Shown here in pieces: positions 36,014 through 45,852 of a stretch of DNA of 64,000 nucleotides (within the stretch, counting starts at the first letter, position 1; each line of letters starts with the position of its first letter). A model generated the notes under the pieces. That model made no database searches. It worked only from the letters and a program-made list of their open reading frames with translations, and was not told where the DNA came from. The stretch is from an uncultured Clostridia bacterium (GTDB taxonomy: Bacteria; Bacillota; Clostridia; Christensenellales; UBA1242): contig CAOJSF010000002.1 in the NCBI GenBank assembly GCA_948442695.1, positions 62,001 through 126,000 on the forward strand. The letters run 5' to 3'. A program made the position numbers and the translations under genes.

Positions 36014-38109
36014 CTTTCACTCCTGTAAACGCTTATCACATTTTTTATGTTTTTAATGGAATTTATCACCCTTTCAAGTTCTGCCTTATTTTTGACTTCA
36101 ACAACTACATTAAACAGAAAATTATCATCATTATCTTTGGCAGTTAGTCCCTTAATTGTTATTTTCAAACTTGTAATGGCATTTGTAAGTTTTCCTATAT
36201 TATTGTCAGTCTTCGATGCAACAATCATTATACTTGCGATAAATGTCGCATCTTCCTTATTTTGCCACTTAGCGTCAATCAATCTATCATTTTCTAGATA
36301 TGGAAGATTTTGACAGGTGCTTCTGTGAATGGTCACACCTCTACCTCTTGAAATATAACCGATAATGTCATCTCCCTCGATAGGATTGCAACATCTTGCA
36401 AATCTGACAAGCATACCACTATCACCATCAATCAAAACTCCGTCTTTGTTTCTTTTTAAATGCACAACATTTTCAAATGCAGGAACCTGTTTCTTCTCAT
36501 TGTTGTAAAGTGAGACAAAACGACTTAATAATCCTGTTGCTGAAAGTGAGCCAGAGCCTATGGAAGCATAAAGTTCATCCATGCTGTCTAAATTATATTT
36601 TTTTAACATCTGAGAAGTATAATTTTCGGTGAGAAGTTGAGACGAATTAAAGCCTCGATCCTGCATTGCCTGTGTAAACATAGTTTTGCCCAGTTTGATA
36701 TTCTCATCTTTAAGTTCATTCTTAAAAAATGCCTTAATTTTGCTTCTCGCACTTGCAGTTTTTACAACTTTCAACCAGTCACGAGAAGGACCCTTTGAAT
36801 GTGGATTTGTGATAATTTCAACAATATCTCCATTATGTAAAGGGGTTGTGAAAGGCTTTAATTGATTGTTTATCTTTGCTCCAACGCATTTGTTTCCGAT
36901 GTCTGAATGTATAGCATATGCAAAGTCAATAACAGTAGAACCCTGAGGAAATTCAAGAACTCTTCCCTTTGGTGTCTGAACAACCAAAATCCCCTCATAG
37001 AGGTCGCTTTTTAATGTCTCAATAAAGTCTTCATTTGACATTTTTTCGGCATTGTCAATTGTCTGTCTGAACCATGTCATTCGTTGGTCAAAAGCGTCCT
37101 GTTTTGTCTTTTTTTCTTTATAAAGCCAGTGCGAGTAAACTCCATATTCAGACTCTCTATTCATCTCTTCAGTCCTGATTTGCACCTCAAGTGGATGTTG
37201 ATTTTCTACTATTATAGTTGTATGAAGAGATTGATAACCATTTGGCTTTGGATTTGCAATATAATCCTTTACCCTTCCCTGCATAGGTTTATAAATTCCG
37301 TGAATACGCCCTAAAACTGCATAGCATTCTTCCACCGACCCAACTATGACCCTCATAGCCAAAATATCATAAATTTGACTTAATTCGAGGTTTTTATTGT
37401 GTAATTTATTAAAAATAGATGAAATATGCTTGATTCGGCTCATGATAGTGCCATTAATTTTTAAATCATTCAAAATTTCTTGTAGTTTATCTTTAGTAAG
37501 TTCAAGTTGTTTTCTGTTTTCCTCTTCCTTGCTTTCAATAGCACTTTTAAGTCTTAAATATTCATCAGGATATTCAAGCCTTATGACATTGTCATACAAA
37601 ATTTGTTTAAGTTTATCAAGTCCTAAACGCTCAGAAAGCGGAACATGAATATCACGAACCTGCCTTACAAAAAGTTTTTGACTTTCATTCAAAGGATTAT
37701 TTAAAATAGAGATATCATAATAAATGCCAAAAAGTTTTATTATAACAACCCTCAAATCCTTGCCCATTACAAGAAAAATTCTTTTGATATCTTCAATTTC
37801 ATCACTGGCTGTAAGACGATTTATATCCTTAATCGTCTTAAAATTATTAATCATATCCTGCACTTCTTTTGACATTTTTGAAGAAATTTTATCTGCTTCA
37901 TCTGGCAAAACTTTATACAATTGATATGTCAAAAAAGATAAAACTGATGATTTATCAAGTTTTGTTTTTACAATAAGTTCTACAATTACTGAAATTCTAG
38001 AATAATTTAAATCAAATGTTAAAATTTTTTCAACAATATTTAATTCATTTTCATCGAAGTTGAAATTATTTTTTAGCAGACTTATAATCTGCCTTTCCAT
38101 ATCTTCCAT
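36010..38109 (-). CDS. rel: Rel/Spo-homologue (p)ppGpp synthetase with degenerate hydrolase domain
   Basis: Long RSH protein, 699 residues. The synthetase domain is intact: GRVKDYIANPKPNGYQSLHT (279-298) and HPLEVQIRTEEMNRESEYG. TGS (about 370-430), a zinc-finger Cys pair (RFARCCNPIEGDD) and a C-terminal ACT domain (about 625-699) follow. The N-terminal hydrolase region is shortened and its metal ligands are missing: where family members have LHDVVED this protein has LTYQLYKVLPD, and in place of KLADRLHNMRTL it has KLFGIYYDISIL (125-136). It should therefore make but not destroy (p)ppGpp. It starts 44 nt inside the recJ 3' end, with AAGGAG 9 nt upstream. Confidence 0.92.
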   Translation of the reverse strand: MEDMERQIISLLKNNFNFDENELNIVEKILTFDLNYSRISVIVELIVKTKLDKSSVLSFLTYQLYKVLPDEADKISSKMSKEVQDMINNFKTIKDINRLTASDEIEDIKRIFLVMGKDLRVVIIKLFGIYYDISILNNPLNESQKLFVRQVRDIHVPLSERLGLDKLKQILYDNVIRLEYPDEYLRLKSAIESKEEENRKQLELTKDKLQEILNDLKINGTIMSRIKHISSIFNKLHNKNLELSQIYDILAMRVIVGSVEECYAVLGRIHGIYKPMQGRVKDYIANPKPNGYQSLHTTIIVENQHPLEVQIRTEEMNRESEYGVYSHWLYKEKKTKQDAFDQRMTWFRQTIDNAEKMSNEDFIETLKSDLYEGILVVQTPKGRVLEFPQGSTVIDFAYAIHSDIGNKCVGAKINNQLKPFTTPLHNGDIVEIITNPHSKGPSRDWLKVVKTASARSKIKAFFKNELKDENIKLGKTMFTQAMQDRGFNSSQLLTENYTSQMLKKYNLDSMDELYASIGSGSLSATGLLSRFVSLYNNEKKQVPAFENVVHLKRNKDGVLIDGDSGMLVRFARCCNPIEGDDIIGYISRGRGVTIHRSTCQNLPYLENDRLIDAKWQNKEDATFIASIMIVASKTDNNIGKLTNAITSLKITIKGLTAKDNDDNFLFNVVVEVKNKAELERVINSIKNIKNVISVYRSER

Positions 38110-40474
38110 TTTCTGATTCTCCTTTTTGAGTCTCTTTCAATAGCAATAATTTATTATAAATTTTTGAATGTGAAAGTTCTACCTTTACCCCCTCATTGAT
38201 TTTGATTTGAAAATTCTTCTCTTCGCAAATTGAGATTATACCCAGTTCTTCAAAAACTAGAAGTGCTGAATAGAATGTGAAGAAAGAAATATTTTCTGAT
38301 AGATTTATTGCATCAAATAAATCAAAATAATTCACAATAGATTTTCTGTTAAATTTCATAAGTTCTTTATAGATTTTTCCAAAAGTGTTTCTAGAAAGGT
38401 CAATTCCAGAAAATTTACGTCCATCTCCACCCGATTTTTCTATCGGCAAGAAAATTTCTGCATCAGTCACCTTATTTAATGCTGCCAAAAAGTTGTTGTC
38501 AACAACTGGAGAAAGGAAGACAATTCTTGAAAAATTTTTAGCCCATGCAATTCCCTTTGGCGACAATAACAAAGTATTATAGCCGATCAACCTATCATCA
38601 TAAATACCAAAATGATATATGCTTGTTGTGTTGTAATCTTTACAAAAATCAACATAATCAAAACAGGAATATGTGACAAAACAGGTCCCAAAAACAGAGT
38701 TTGAAGTTGCACTGACAAAGTTTAACAGTTCACTCTTTGGATACAATTTAAATTTAGCGTCACCTTTATCTTTTATTGCGAGTTGATTAAGTTCTATCGC
38801 ATTCAATTTTTTATAAGCATTTTCGACTATAAAACTTCCGCCATCAAAAGCCACAATATTGCCATCTTTTAAACCTGTTTCAAGTTCAAATATAAATGAT
38901 TTTTGGCGAGAGAAATTTATTTTTATCAGGTTGTCAACATAATTAAAATAAACAAATTTTAACTTGCCTATTTTTATATTTGCGTGTTGAGGAGTCCTTT
39001 TCATAGGGACTATTTCAACATTTTGAGAGGTTATTTTAAATCTAGGTCTAGGATTTGAACAGCCAACTGGCTCCAACAGTGAAAGTTGTTTTATAAATTC
39101 ATCTGTTATATCATCCTCTTCCACCTCAAGGTCATAATATTTTATCGGCATAAATACAGTATCATTTATCTTTGTGAGAGCGAAAGAATTGATCTTTTGT
39201 GAGAACAGTTTATAATTTTCAAGTTTTAAAGATAGACCTGCAGCCATTGAATGCCCACCGAAAGTAACAAGAATATCTTTTAATGAAGATAAAAGTTCAT
39301 GAATATTGATGTCATCAATACTTCTACCAGAGCCCGACAAAAGGTCTCCCTCTTGAACAAACAAAAACACTGGCTTATGATATTTTTCAACAAGCCTAGA
39401 ACATACAATTCCCAGCACACCTTTATCCCAGTGCTTTGAAGCAAGCGTGATAACTCTTTGGTTTTTCATATCAACTTTTTTCAATACTTTTTCACAATCA
39501 TCAAAAATTTTATTGCAAATATCTTGTCTTTTTAAATTATGTTTTTTGATTTTATCAAGATATTTTTTGATTTTTACAATATCACTTTCAAGGTATAATT
39601 TAAGAGAATCAGATGCATCACCCATTCTGCCAGAAGCATTAAGTTTTGGTCCTATTTTAAAAGATATCGCTGTTGAATTTGGCTTTTTGATGTTTAGCCC
39701 GTATTCTTTAAACATCATTTTCAAACCAACAGGAAGATATTTTTCACACAACTCAAAACCTTTGGATACAATAGTTCTATTTTCACCTTTTAGAGGCACA
39801 ATATCAACAATCGTTGCTATACTTGCAATAGGCAGAAATTCCTCTGCTATAGTTTTGCCTAAAAGAGCCTCTGCAAACTTATATGCAACACCTGTCCCAC
39901 ACAACTCTTTAAAAGGATATGCCTGATCTTCTTGCTTTGCATTGACAACAACAGTATCCGGCAAAATATCAGGTATTTCATGATGATCAGTCACAATCAC
40001 TTCAATCCCCTTAGTTTTTGCGTATTCTATTTCATTTGCACAAGACACACCGCAATCAACAGTGATAATTAAATTTGGCTCAAAAAGTTCATAGACTTTA
40101 TCTATGACAGCATTTGTCAGCCCATAACCATCAACATATCTGTTTGGAAGATAATAGTTTGCTTTTATTCCAAACTTTGCCAGTGCCTGAATCATAATTG
40201 CCGTTGCACTGACACCATCCACATCATAATCGCCAAAGATAAGAACTTTATCTTTAAGTTCTCTAGCAAGTTTAACTCTATCAACAAGCCTGTCCATTCC
40301 CTTCAAAAGAAAAGGGTCATGCAAAGCCTTTGGATTGAGATATTCTTCAAATTCTTCCTCAGAATTGATGCCTCTTGACAAAATGAGGTCGCAAATAGGA
40401 AGTGATAGATTAAACTTGTCTGCAAAATATTGAACTTTATCGGCGTTTACATTAAAAAATTTTTTAAATATCAT
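38066..40474 (-). CDS. recJ: RecJ single-strand DNA exonuclease
   Basis: A 5'-3' exonuclease for recombination and mismatch repair. DHH motifs are complete: VLIFGDYDVDGVSATAIM, ITVDCGVSC, VTDHHEIPD, and the DHHA1 part GRSIDDINIHELL. An OB fold and a C-terminal extension make 802 residues, like the long Firmicute form. The ATG at 40474 has a weak GGCGAAG site; the alternative upstream TTG adds 11 residues. It precedes rel, as in many Gram-positives where recJ, apt and rel cluster; apt is absent here. Confidence 0.95.
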   Translation of the reverse strand: MIFKKFFNVNADKVQYFADKFNLSLPICDLILSRGINSEEEFEEYLNPKALHDPFLLKGMDRLVDRVKLARELKDKVLIFGDYDVDGVSATAIMIQALAKFGIKANYYLPNRYVDGYGLTNAVIDKVYELFEPNLIITVDCGVSCANEIEYAKTKGIEVIVTDHHEIPDILPDTVVVNAKQEDQAYPFKELCGTGVAYKFAEALLGKTIAEEFLPIASIATIVDIVPLKGENRTIVSKGFELCEKYLPVGLKMMFKEYGLNIKKPNSTAISFKIGPKLNASGRMGDASDSLKLYLESDIVKIKKYLDKIKKHNLKRQDICNKIFDDCEKVLKKVDMKNQRVITLASKHWDKGVLGIVCSRLVEKYHKPVFLFVQEGDLLSGSGRSIDDINIHELLSSLKDILVTFGGHSMAAGLSLKLENYKLFSQKINSFALTKINDTVFMPIKYYDLEVEEDDITDEFIKQLSLLEPVGCSNPRPRFKITSQNVEIVPMKRTPQHANIKIGKLKFVYFNYVDNLIKINFSRQKSFIFELETGLKDGNIVAFDGGSFIVENAYKKLNAIELNQLAIKDKGDAKFKLYPKSELLNFVSATSNSVFGTCFVTYSCFDYVDFCKDYNTTSIYHFGIYDDRLIGYNTLLLSPKGIAWAKNFSRIVFLSPVVDNNFLAALNKVTDAEIFLPIEKSGGDGRKFSGIDLSRNTFGKIYKELMKFNRKSIVNYFDLFDAINLSENISFFTFYSALLVFEELGIISICEEKNFQIKINEGVKVELSHSKIYNKLLLLKETQKGESENGRYGKADYKSAKK

Positions 40475-40525
40475 AAACTTCGCCTTTTTCGTTGCTTTAA
40501 AAATCAAGCAACAACCTATGAAATA

Positions 40526-40554
40526 AGTATAACTAAAATTTATCTTTTAGGCAA
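40526..40554 (-). promoter_or_regulatory. Sigma-A promoter of recJ-rel-hemZ
   Basis: TTGCCT (plus 40549-40554), a 17-bp spacer and TATACT (plus 40526-40531) on the minus strand, 52 bp before the recJ start. Confidence 0.78.
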
Positions 40555-40567
40555 GCAAAATGACAGC

Positions 40568-40619
40568 AAAAAAGACAATTAATTAAAAAATTAATTATTT
40601 ATAATTAAATTGTCTTTTT
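40568..40619. terminator. Terminator-like hairpin, bidirectional
   Basis: An AAAAAAGACAATTAATT arm pairs with AATTAAATTGTCTTTTT, with one bulge. It stands alone between the recJ promoter and the zinc-ribbon gene terminator and could back up that terminator. Confidence 0.55.
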
Positions 40620-40725
40620 GATAAAATCTTATAAATTGATTATCGGCTTGTTCAATCAATTTTATAATTGCTAAAATTATATAATCATTTATTTATTTCC
40701 ACTCTTTATTTTGTATCCTAATACA

Positions 40726-40757
40726 ATAAAAAAAGTCCATAAAATGGACGATTTTTT
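40726..40757 (-). terminator. Terminator of the dnaG-rpoD-zinc ribbon transcript
   Basis: On the minus strand GTCCAT pairs with ATGGAC, followed by a T-run (plus A-run 40726-40734). It abuts the stop codon. Confidence 0.8.
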
Positions 40758-41454
40758 AATGTTTATAAACAATTCTTCTGCAATGCTCACAGGTGATGAC
40801 ACCTTCTTCATTGAGTTTTGTGATGTTTGCAAATGGAAGTTCCATATGACAGCCTCCACAAGAATTTCCATTCAAAGGCACAAGCACTGGAAAAACATTC
40901 TCATTACGGCGTTTTTGATATACTTGCATAATATTCGAATCAATAGATTTTGAAAGTTCTTTGAGTTTACCTGCAATCTCACTTTTCTGATTTTCTATTG
41001 ACTTGACATCATTTTCATATGCTTCTTTTCTCTTTGCATATTCATCTTTAGCACTATTGAAAATCTTTTTAGTTTTATTAAAATCGGCAAGTATAGCATT
41101 CATATTCTCAGCAAGCGCAGTCAAGTTTTTTTCAAGAATGACCAAATTTTGATTCAACTTGTCTTTTAATGACGCAAGTTTTTCGACCTCGCCTTTTGTC
41201 ATTTTTTCGATGTCTTTATTCAAAAATTCCTGCATTTTTTGTTCTTGCGTTTTAATTTGAGATTTCACTTTCTCAATATCGTTTAAAAGTTTTCCAGCAT
41301 TTTCCTCAAGTTTAACAGAACGCTCTTGAGCATTTTTGATATTGTCACGAAGGGTATCCGCCATTTTCTTGTTTTGATTGTCTTTCAAACCTTTTTCTAT
41401 TTTAAACATTTCTCTATCAAGTGATTGATATTTCAAAATCATATCTACTTTCAT
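40756..41454 (-). CDS. Coiled-coil protein with C4 zinc ribbon
   Basis: 232 residues. The first 180 form an antiparallel coiled coil (AQERSVKLEENAGKLL..., KMADTLRDNI). The C-terminus is a zinc ribbon, CGGCHMELPFANI...CEHCRRIVY, with four cysteines. This is the widespread family related to chlamydial CT398, proposed to contact sigma-54 or RNA polymerase partners in some phyla. It lies 45 bp after rpoD; in other Firmicutes it is often near nif3-like genes. Function here is unknown. Confidence 0.85.
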   Translation of the reverse strand: MKVDMILKYQSLDREMFKIEKGLKDNQNKKMADTLRDNIKNAQERSVKLEENAGKLLNDIEKVKSQIKTQEQKMQEFLNKDIEKMTKGEVEKLASLKDKLNQNLVILEKNLTALAENMNAILADFNKTKKIFNSAKDEYAKRKEAYENDVKSIENQKSEIAGKLKELSKSIDSNIMQVYQKRRNENVFPVLVPLNGNSCGGCHMELPFANITKLNEEGVITCEHCRRIVYKH

Positions 41455-41499
41455 ATTTTTCTCCTTTTATTTTTTAGAGCAACTGTCAAAGTTATTTAA

Positions 41500-42555
41500 T
41501 TAAATAAAATCGACAAGTTTTTTGCTTCTATTTGGATGTTTCAACTTTCTCAAAGCCTTTGCCTCGATTTGTCTTATGCGTTCACGAGTGACACTAAATT
41601 CACGACCAACCTCTTCAAGAGTCTTACTTTTTCCGTCAATAAGACCATATCTTTCACGAATAACCTGTTGCTCACGTGGTGTAAGAGTGTCAATGACAGA
41701 AAGAAGTTGCTCATGCAACAATTTCTGAGTTGCAATTTCCATCGGACTTTTTGCTGATTCATCTTCAATGAAATCACTCATCTTGCTGTCTTCTTCCTCT
41801 CCGATAGGAGTTTCAAGCGAAATAGGATCCAGTGCGCTTTTCTTAATTTCAACAACTTTTGCTTCACTTATGCCCATTGCATTTGCAACCTCTTCAATAG
41901 AAGGCTCTCTTGAAAGTTGTTGTGTAAGTTGACGAACCGTTCTTGAATAACGATTGATAGTTTCAACCATATGAACAGGAAGCCTTATAGTCCTCGACTG
42001 ATCAGCAATAGCCCTTGTAATTGCCTGTTTAATCCACCATGTTGCATAAGTTGAAAATCTGAAACCTTTTGTGTAATCAAATTTTTCTACTGCACGAAGA
42101 AGTCCCATATTTCCCTCTTGAATAAGGTCAAGAAAAGATAAAGCGTTGGTGCTTGCCCACCTTTTTGCGATTGAAACAACAAGTCTAAGGTTTGCTTGAC
42201 AAAGTCTTGCTTTTGCGCCCTCATCACCATCTAAGATTTTTTTAGCAAGTTCAACTTCTTCATCTGCTGTAAGAAGTGGGACTTTGCCTATATCTTTAAG
42301 ATACATCTTGACTGGGTCATCAACAGCCATAAAACCAGTAAACTCTAGTTCATCTGTCTCACTTTCATTTTCTTCACTGGACTTCAAGATTTTGATATCA
42401 CTTGATTCCATTTTCTTGATAAATTTTTGAATTTCCTGTGCTGACAGGTCATATTTTAAAAGTCGATAATACACTTCTTCATCATTGATAGACCCCTTTT
42501 TACTGGCCATATCAAAGATCTTTTTCATCTCGGCTTCAACTTTAATATCTGACAT
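41500..42555 (-). CDS. rpoD: Primary sigma factor RpoD/SigA
   Basis: The housekeeping sigma factor. Region 1.1 is short (about 1-60), region 1.2 begins at [17 protein letters not shown], region 2 has [20 protein letters not shown] and [17 protein letters not shown], region 3 follows, and region 4 carries the helix-turn-helix [28 protein letters not shown]. 351 residues, like other Firmicute SigA. It overlaps dnaG by 14 nt: the macromolecular-synthesis operon without rpsU. Confidence 0.98.
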   Translation of the reverse strand: MSDIKVEAEMKKIFDMASKKGSINDEEVYYRLLKYDLSAQEIQKFIKKMESSDIKILKSSEENESETDELEFTGFMAVDDPVKMYLKDIGKVPLLTADEEVELAKKILDGDEGAKARLCQANLRLVVSIAKRWASTNALSFLDLIQEGNMGLLRAVEKFDYTKGFRFSTYATWWIKQAITRAIADQSRTIRLPVHMVETINRYSRTVRQLTQQLSREPSIEEVANAMGISEAKVVEIKKSALDPISLETPIGEEEDSKMSDFIEDESAKSPMEIATQKLLHEQLLSVIDTLTPREQQVIRERYGLIDGKSKTLEEVGREFSVTRERIRQIEAKALRKLKHPNRSKKLVDFI

Positions 42556-44344
42556 AAAAATCCTCCAAATTTTTCTCTCGTATTGTTTTGCTAAGTTTAT
42601 TTAATTCTTCAGCAATATTTTTTCTTTCCTCTCTATCTTGAGAAGTTTTAAACTTTTCGGCAAGTTCGGTCTGCCTTTTTGTCAATTCTTGACTTGCAAT
42701 AAGCCAAACACATTCATCAAAATAACGTTTATCCGCATTGTCATATTCTGAAAAATTGATTCCCAAACAATCTTTCAAAACTGGCATTTCATCAACATCA
42801 AAATAGTCATAATAAGATGAAATAGGAATGCCTTTTTCTGCCACTTCAATAATCTGGGTATGTCTAGGCAAAATTTTTTTATAATCAATCTTTTTATCAA
42901 CAAAATCTTTCTTGAAAATAAGTGAACCTATTATAAACCTTATAGCCCTAATATTGCCATTTTCCCTTGAAATTAAAACATTATCGGCAACTTTTTCCTG
43001 ACTTTTTTGAATGTTTCCTTTGGTAATCTGTGCCAAATCCCTACGAAGAATATCAATAGGAATTGATGTGATTTCACACAACTTTTCTAGATACACCTCT
43101 TCTTCACTGCTTGAGCCTAGCCTTGATATTATTTCAATCGATGCTTTTGCAAATTTGCCCTTTTCATCAGCCTTTGATAGGTCATATTTTTTAAGTTGAT
43201 TGTTGATCAAAAAATCGGTGATAGGAAGTGCGTTGTTTATAATTTTTTGCATCTCTTCCACGCCTTGCTGTTTGATAATTTCATCAGGATCTCGCTTTTC
43301 TGGCATGGACGCTACAAGCACATTAAATCCCTCTTCCTTTAAGATGTTGATACTTTTGATTGTTGCAAGGATTCCAGCCTCATCACCATCAAAACAAAGC
43401 ACAACATTTGGCGAAAGTTTTTTAAGTTCTTTTGCATTCTCCTTTGTAAGCGCAGTCCCCATACAAGCGACAGTCGACTTAAACCCGGCTCTATGCATCG
43501 CAATGACATCAATCTGCCCTTCAACAATGACAATCTTATCAAGGTGCCCCTGTTGTTTCATTGCTTTTACAAGGTTGATTCCAAAAACAACCTTTCCCTT
43601 TTGAAATACTATAGTCTCGCAGGTATTTTTATATTTTGCCATATCAGATTTTACAAGAATTCTTGCACTGAACCCCACACATTCATTAAAAGCATTGAAA
43701 ATAGGAAATACAAGACGCTTTGACATTACATCATAATAATATTCCTTTTCTCCATCTCCTTCCTGCTTTGTGCCTTTGTTTACAACTCCAGCATCCATCA
43801 TTTCTTTATATGTAAAACCCTGCCTTCTTAAAAACTCGACAAGTTCAAAACTATTTAAAGAATAACCCAGTTTAAAATCCTCAAGTTCTCTTTTAGTAAA
43901 ACCTCTTGTCTTTATATAATCTTGTGCTGGCTTTGCCTCTGGCAACAACAAATTTTCTTGATAGTGCTTATAGGTCAAATCCAAAAGTTTTAAAACCCGT
44001 TCTTTAAGTTGTTTTCGCTCAACCGCTCCACTATCCCCCTTAAATTCAGGCATCTGCATATTAGCATTTTTGGCAAGCAAACTTATAGCCTCAAAAAAAT
44101 CGCAAGATTCATATTTTTGAACAAAAGAAATGACATCCCCACTTTCCTTACAACCAAAGCAATAAAAAATACCTTCATCTTCAGAAACACTAAAAGAAGG
44201 CGTCTTTTCATGATGGAACGGACAACAAGCCCAGTAACGCCCACCTTTTCTTTCAAGATGAATATATTTGCTTATTATAGATACAATATTGTTTTTTTGC
44301 TTCAATTCATAAAGCCAGTCAGTTTGATAACCTTTATTCTGCAC
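42542..44344 (-). CDS. dnaG: DNA primase DnaG
   Basis: It makes RNA primers for replication. It has an N-terminal CHC2 zinc finger ([12 protein letters not shown]...CFGCKESGD, about 40-66), a TOPRIM core with [14 protein letters not shown] and LCFDGDEAG, and a C-terminal helicase-binding domain. 600 residues. The start is a GTG at 44344: an in-frame TGA lies two codons upstream and no ATG precedes the zinc finger. The ribosome-binding site is weak, which may keep primase low relative to sigma. Confidence 0.95.
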   Translation of the reverse strand: MQNKGYQTDWLYELKQKNNIVSIISKYIHLERKGGRYWACCPFHHEKTPSFSVSEDEGIFYCFGCKESGDVISFVQKYESCDFFEAISLLAKNANMQMPEFKGDSGAVERKQLKERVLKLLDLTYKHYQENLLLPEAKPAQDYIKTRGFTKRELEDFKLGYSLNSFELVEFLRRQGFTYKEMMDAGVVNKGTKQEGDGEKEYYYDVMSKRLVFPIFNAFNECVGFSARILVKSDMAKYKNTCETIVFQKGKVVFGINLVKAMKQQGHLDKIVIVEGQIDVIAMHRAGFKSTVACMGTALTKENAKELKKLSPNVVLCFDGDEAGILATIKSINILKEEGFNVLVASMPEKRDPDEIIKQQGVEEMQKIINNALPITDFLINNQLKKYDLSKADEKGKFAKASIEIISRLGSSSEEEVYLEKLCEITSIPIDILRRDLAQITKGNIQKSQEKVADNVLISRENGNIRAIRFIIGSLIFKKDFVDKKIDYKKILPRHTQIIEVAEKGIPISSYYDYFDVDEMPVLKDCLGINFSEYDNADKRYFDECVWLIASQELTKRQTELAEKFKTSQDREERKNIAEELNKLSKTIREKNLEDFYVRY

Positions 44345-44643
44345 TCGTCAATAAAATCCTTAATCTTAAAATACTTACATTTCTTATATACTGCAAAAAA
44401 CTAAAAATTCCTTTTTTTATTTAAAAATAATTAAATTGTTCTTGAATTTGACAAATTTATAGTTATCTTTTGAAAACTTTTTCATTCTTTTTTATACAAT
44501 ATAATACAACCAAAAAATTAAAATTAAAAGTTTAGCCTCTTTTAAAACAGCAGAATCGTAAATATTTTTTATATAATTTTTGCTTATTCATATAAACTTT
44601 TTCTGGGACTTGCTTTAATTACACAATAATTCACAAGCACAAA

Positions 44644-45315
44644 CTAAATAACAGGTTTAATCCCTCCACCGCTAAAATAAATTTCAGGAACTTTGCCTAC
44701 AATTATATTTTCACACAACAATACTTCAAGTTCTGTGTTAAAATTTTCTGTCTTTCCTGGCAAAATCATTCCTATTCCTGCGTTTACTACAAAATATAAT
44801 TGATGTAATGTTTGATTGATTCCTGCTGAAGTGAATTTTGAATTTATTTTTGTATTGACAGTGCCAACTGGAATTAGTTGAATTGAAATATTAGAGCCCA
44901 GTCCATATAAAAATGGAATTCCTGTAAAAGTCCCTAATGCAATTTCAAGACTTTCATCACCTAAATTGTTAAACTTCGCTTGAACTCCCTGCGTAATTTT
45001 TCTTATAAGAATATTTGCCTGAACAGTATCAACTTCAATGGAATCAACCGTGTTTTCACTTGAATATTTTATTTTCGCAAGTTCGCTGTATGTGATTTCA
45101 TCGCTAATAAGAGTATCTCCAACAACTTCACTTATTACTGATGTTGCAATAGAACGCACTCTTTCTTCGCTTAAACTTACAATCACTGGACAGACAACTT
45201 TAAAATAATAAAATATACATAAAAAAATCAAAACACAAATTACAAAAAGGGTCACCCTAAATTTCCTTTTGGCTGACCACTTTGCTTTCGTTTTTTTCGA
45301 CTGACATCTTTGCAT
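44644..45315 (-). CDS. yunB: YunB-like sporulation protein
   Basis: 223 residues, one N-terminal membrane segment (about 22-42) after a basic stretch, then a large extracytoplasmic domain with the family pattern SIEVDTVQANILIRKI and LGTFTGIPFLYGLG. B. subtilis yunB is sigma-E controlled and needed for normal sporulation. There is no Shine-Dalgarno site before the ATG at 45315. An in-frame GTG 20 codons in has AAAGGA 8 nt upstream and is an alternative start, but would lose the basic N-terminus. It lies downstream of the spoVA genes on the same strand. Confidence 0.85.
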   Translation of the reverse strand: MQRCQSKKTKAKWSAKRKFRVTLFVICVLIFLCIFYYFKVVCPVIVSLSEERVRSIATSVISEVVGDTLISDEITYSELAKIKYSSENTVDSIEVDTVQANILIRKITQGVQAKFNNLGDESLEIALGTFTGIPFLYGLGSNISIQLIPVGTVNTKINSKFTSAGINQTLHQLYFVVNAGIGMILPGKTENFNTELEVLLCENIIVGKVPEIYFSGGGIKPVI

Positions 45316-45491
45316 ACAATAGATATATGCATAAACTATTAAAAACTTGACAAAAACAAGGTATAGTATGTTGAATGATATACATAATACAAAGTATTGT
45401 GCTATTATGCGGATTCTTCACAATTTTATCAACAAAATAAAATATGAAATCTTACAAATAATTTTATAAACAAATCAAAAATTTATATTAA

Positions 45492-45848
45492 TCAGTTTTT
45501 AGTTTTAGATTTGAAAATAAGAGCAAATATGAAGGCAAATATGACAGCCGCAGCAATACCACCCGCCGTTGCTTCAAGTCCACCAGTAAACGCACCTAAA
45601 AGCCCTTTTGCTCTTACAGCCCCGATAGCCCCTTTTGCAAGAGATGCACCAAATCCTATAATAGGCACATTTATTCCTGCCCTAGCAAAAGAAGATATAG
45701 GATCAAATATTCCAAACGCTTCAAGTAAAACACCTATTAAAACAAAAGTCACTAAGATTCTTGCAGAGGTTATATTTGTATAAATAATCAAAACTTGACC
45801 GAGCATACATATAAAACCGCCTATTAAAAATACCCACAAATAATACAC
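45492..45848 (-). CDS. spoVAE: SpoVAE, spore DPA channel component
   Basis: 118 residues, four transmembrane segments in a small Gly/Ala-rich protein (GAIGAVRAKGLLGAFTGG). It works with SpoVAC and SpoVAD to move Ca-dipicolinate into the forespore and out in germination. It starts with GTG at 45848 after GGAGGG. It follows spoVAD by 4 nt: the minimal spoVAC-D-E arrangement of Clostridia. Confidence 0.92.
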   Translation of the reverse strand: MYYLWVFLIGGFICMLGQVLIIYTNITSARILVTFVLIGVLLEAFGIFDPISSFARAGINVPIIGFGASLAKGAIGAVRAKGLLGAFTGGLEATAGGIAAAVIFAFIFALIFKSKTKN

Positions 45849-45852
45849 CTAT

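Noticed and set aside
39447..39926. 159-residue plus-strand frame
   Set aside because: Antisense inside recJ, no ribosome-binding site and no domain.
45313..45420. Sigma-E promoter for yunB
   Set aside because: CATATAT and GTCAAG-like pieces are present but spacing and sequence are too loose to call.
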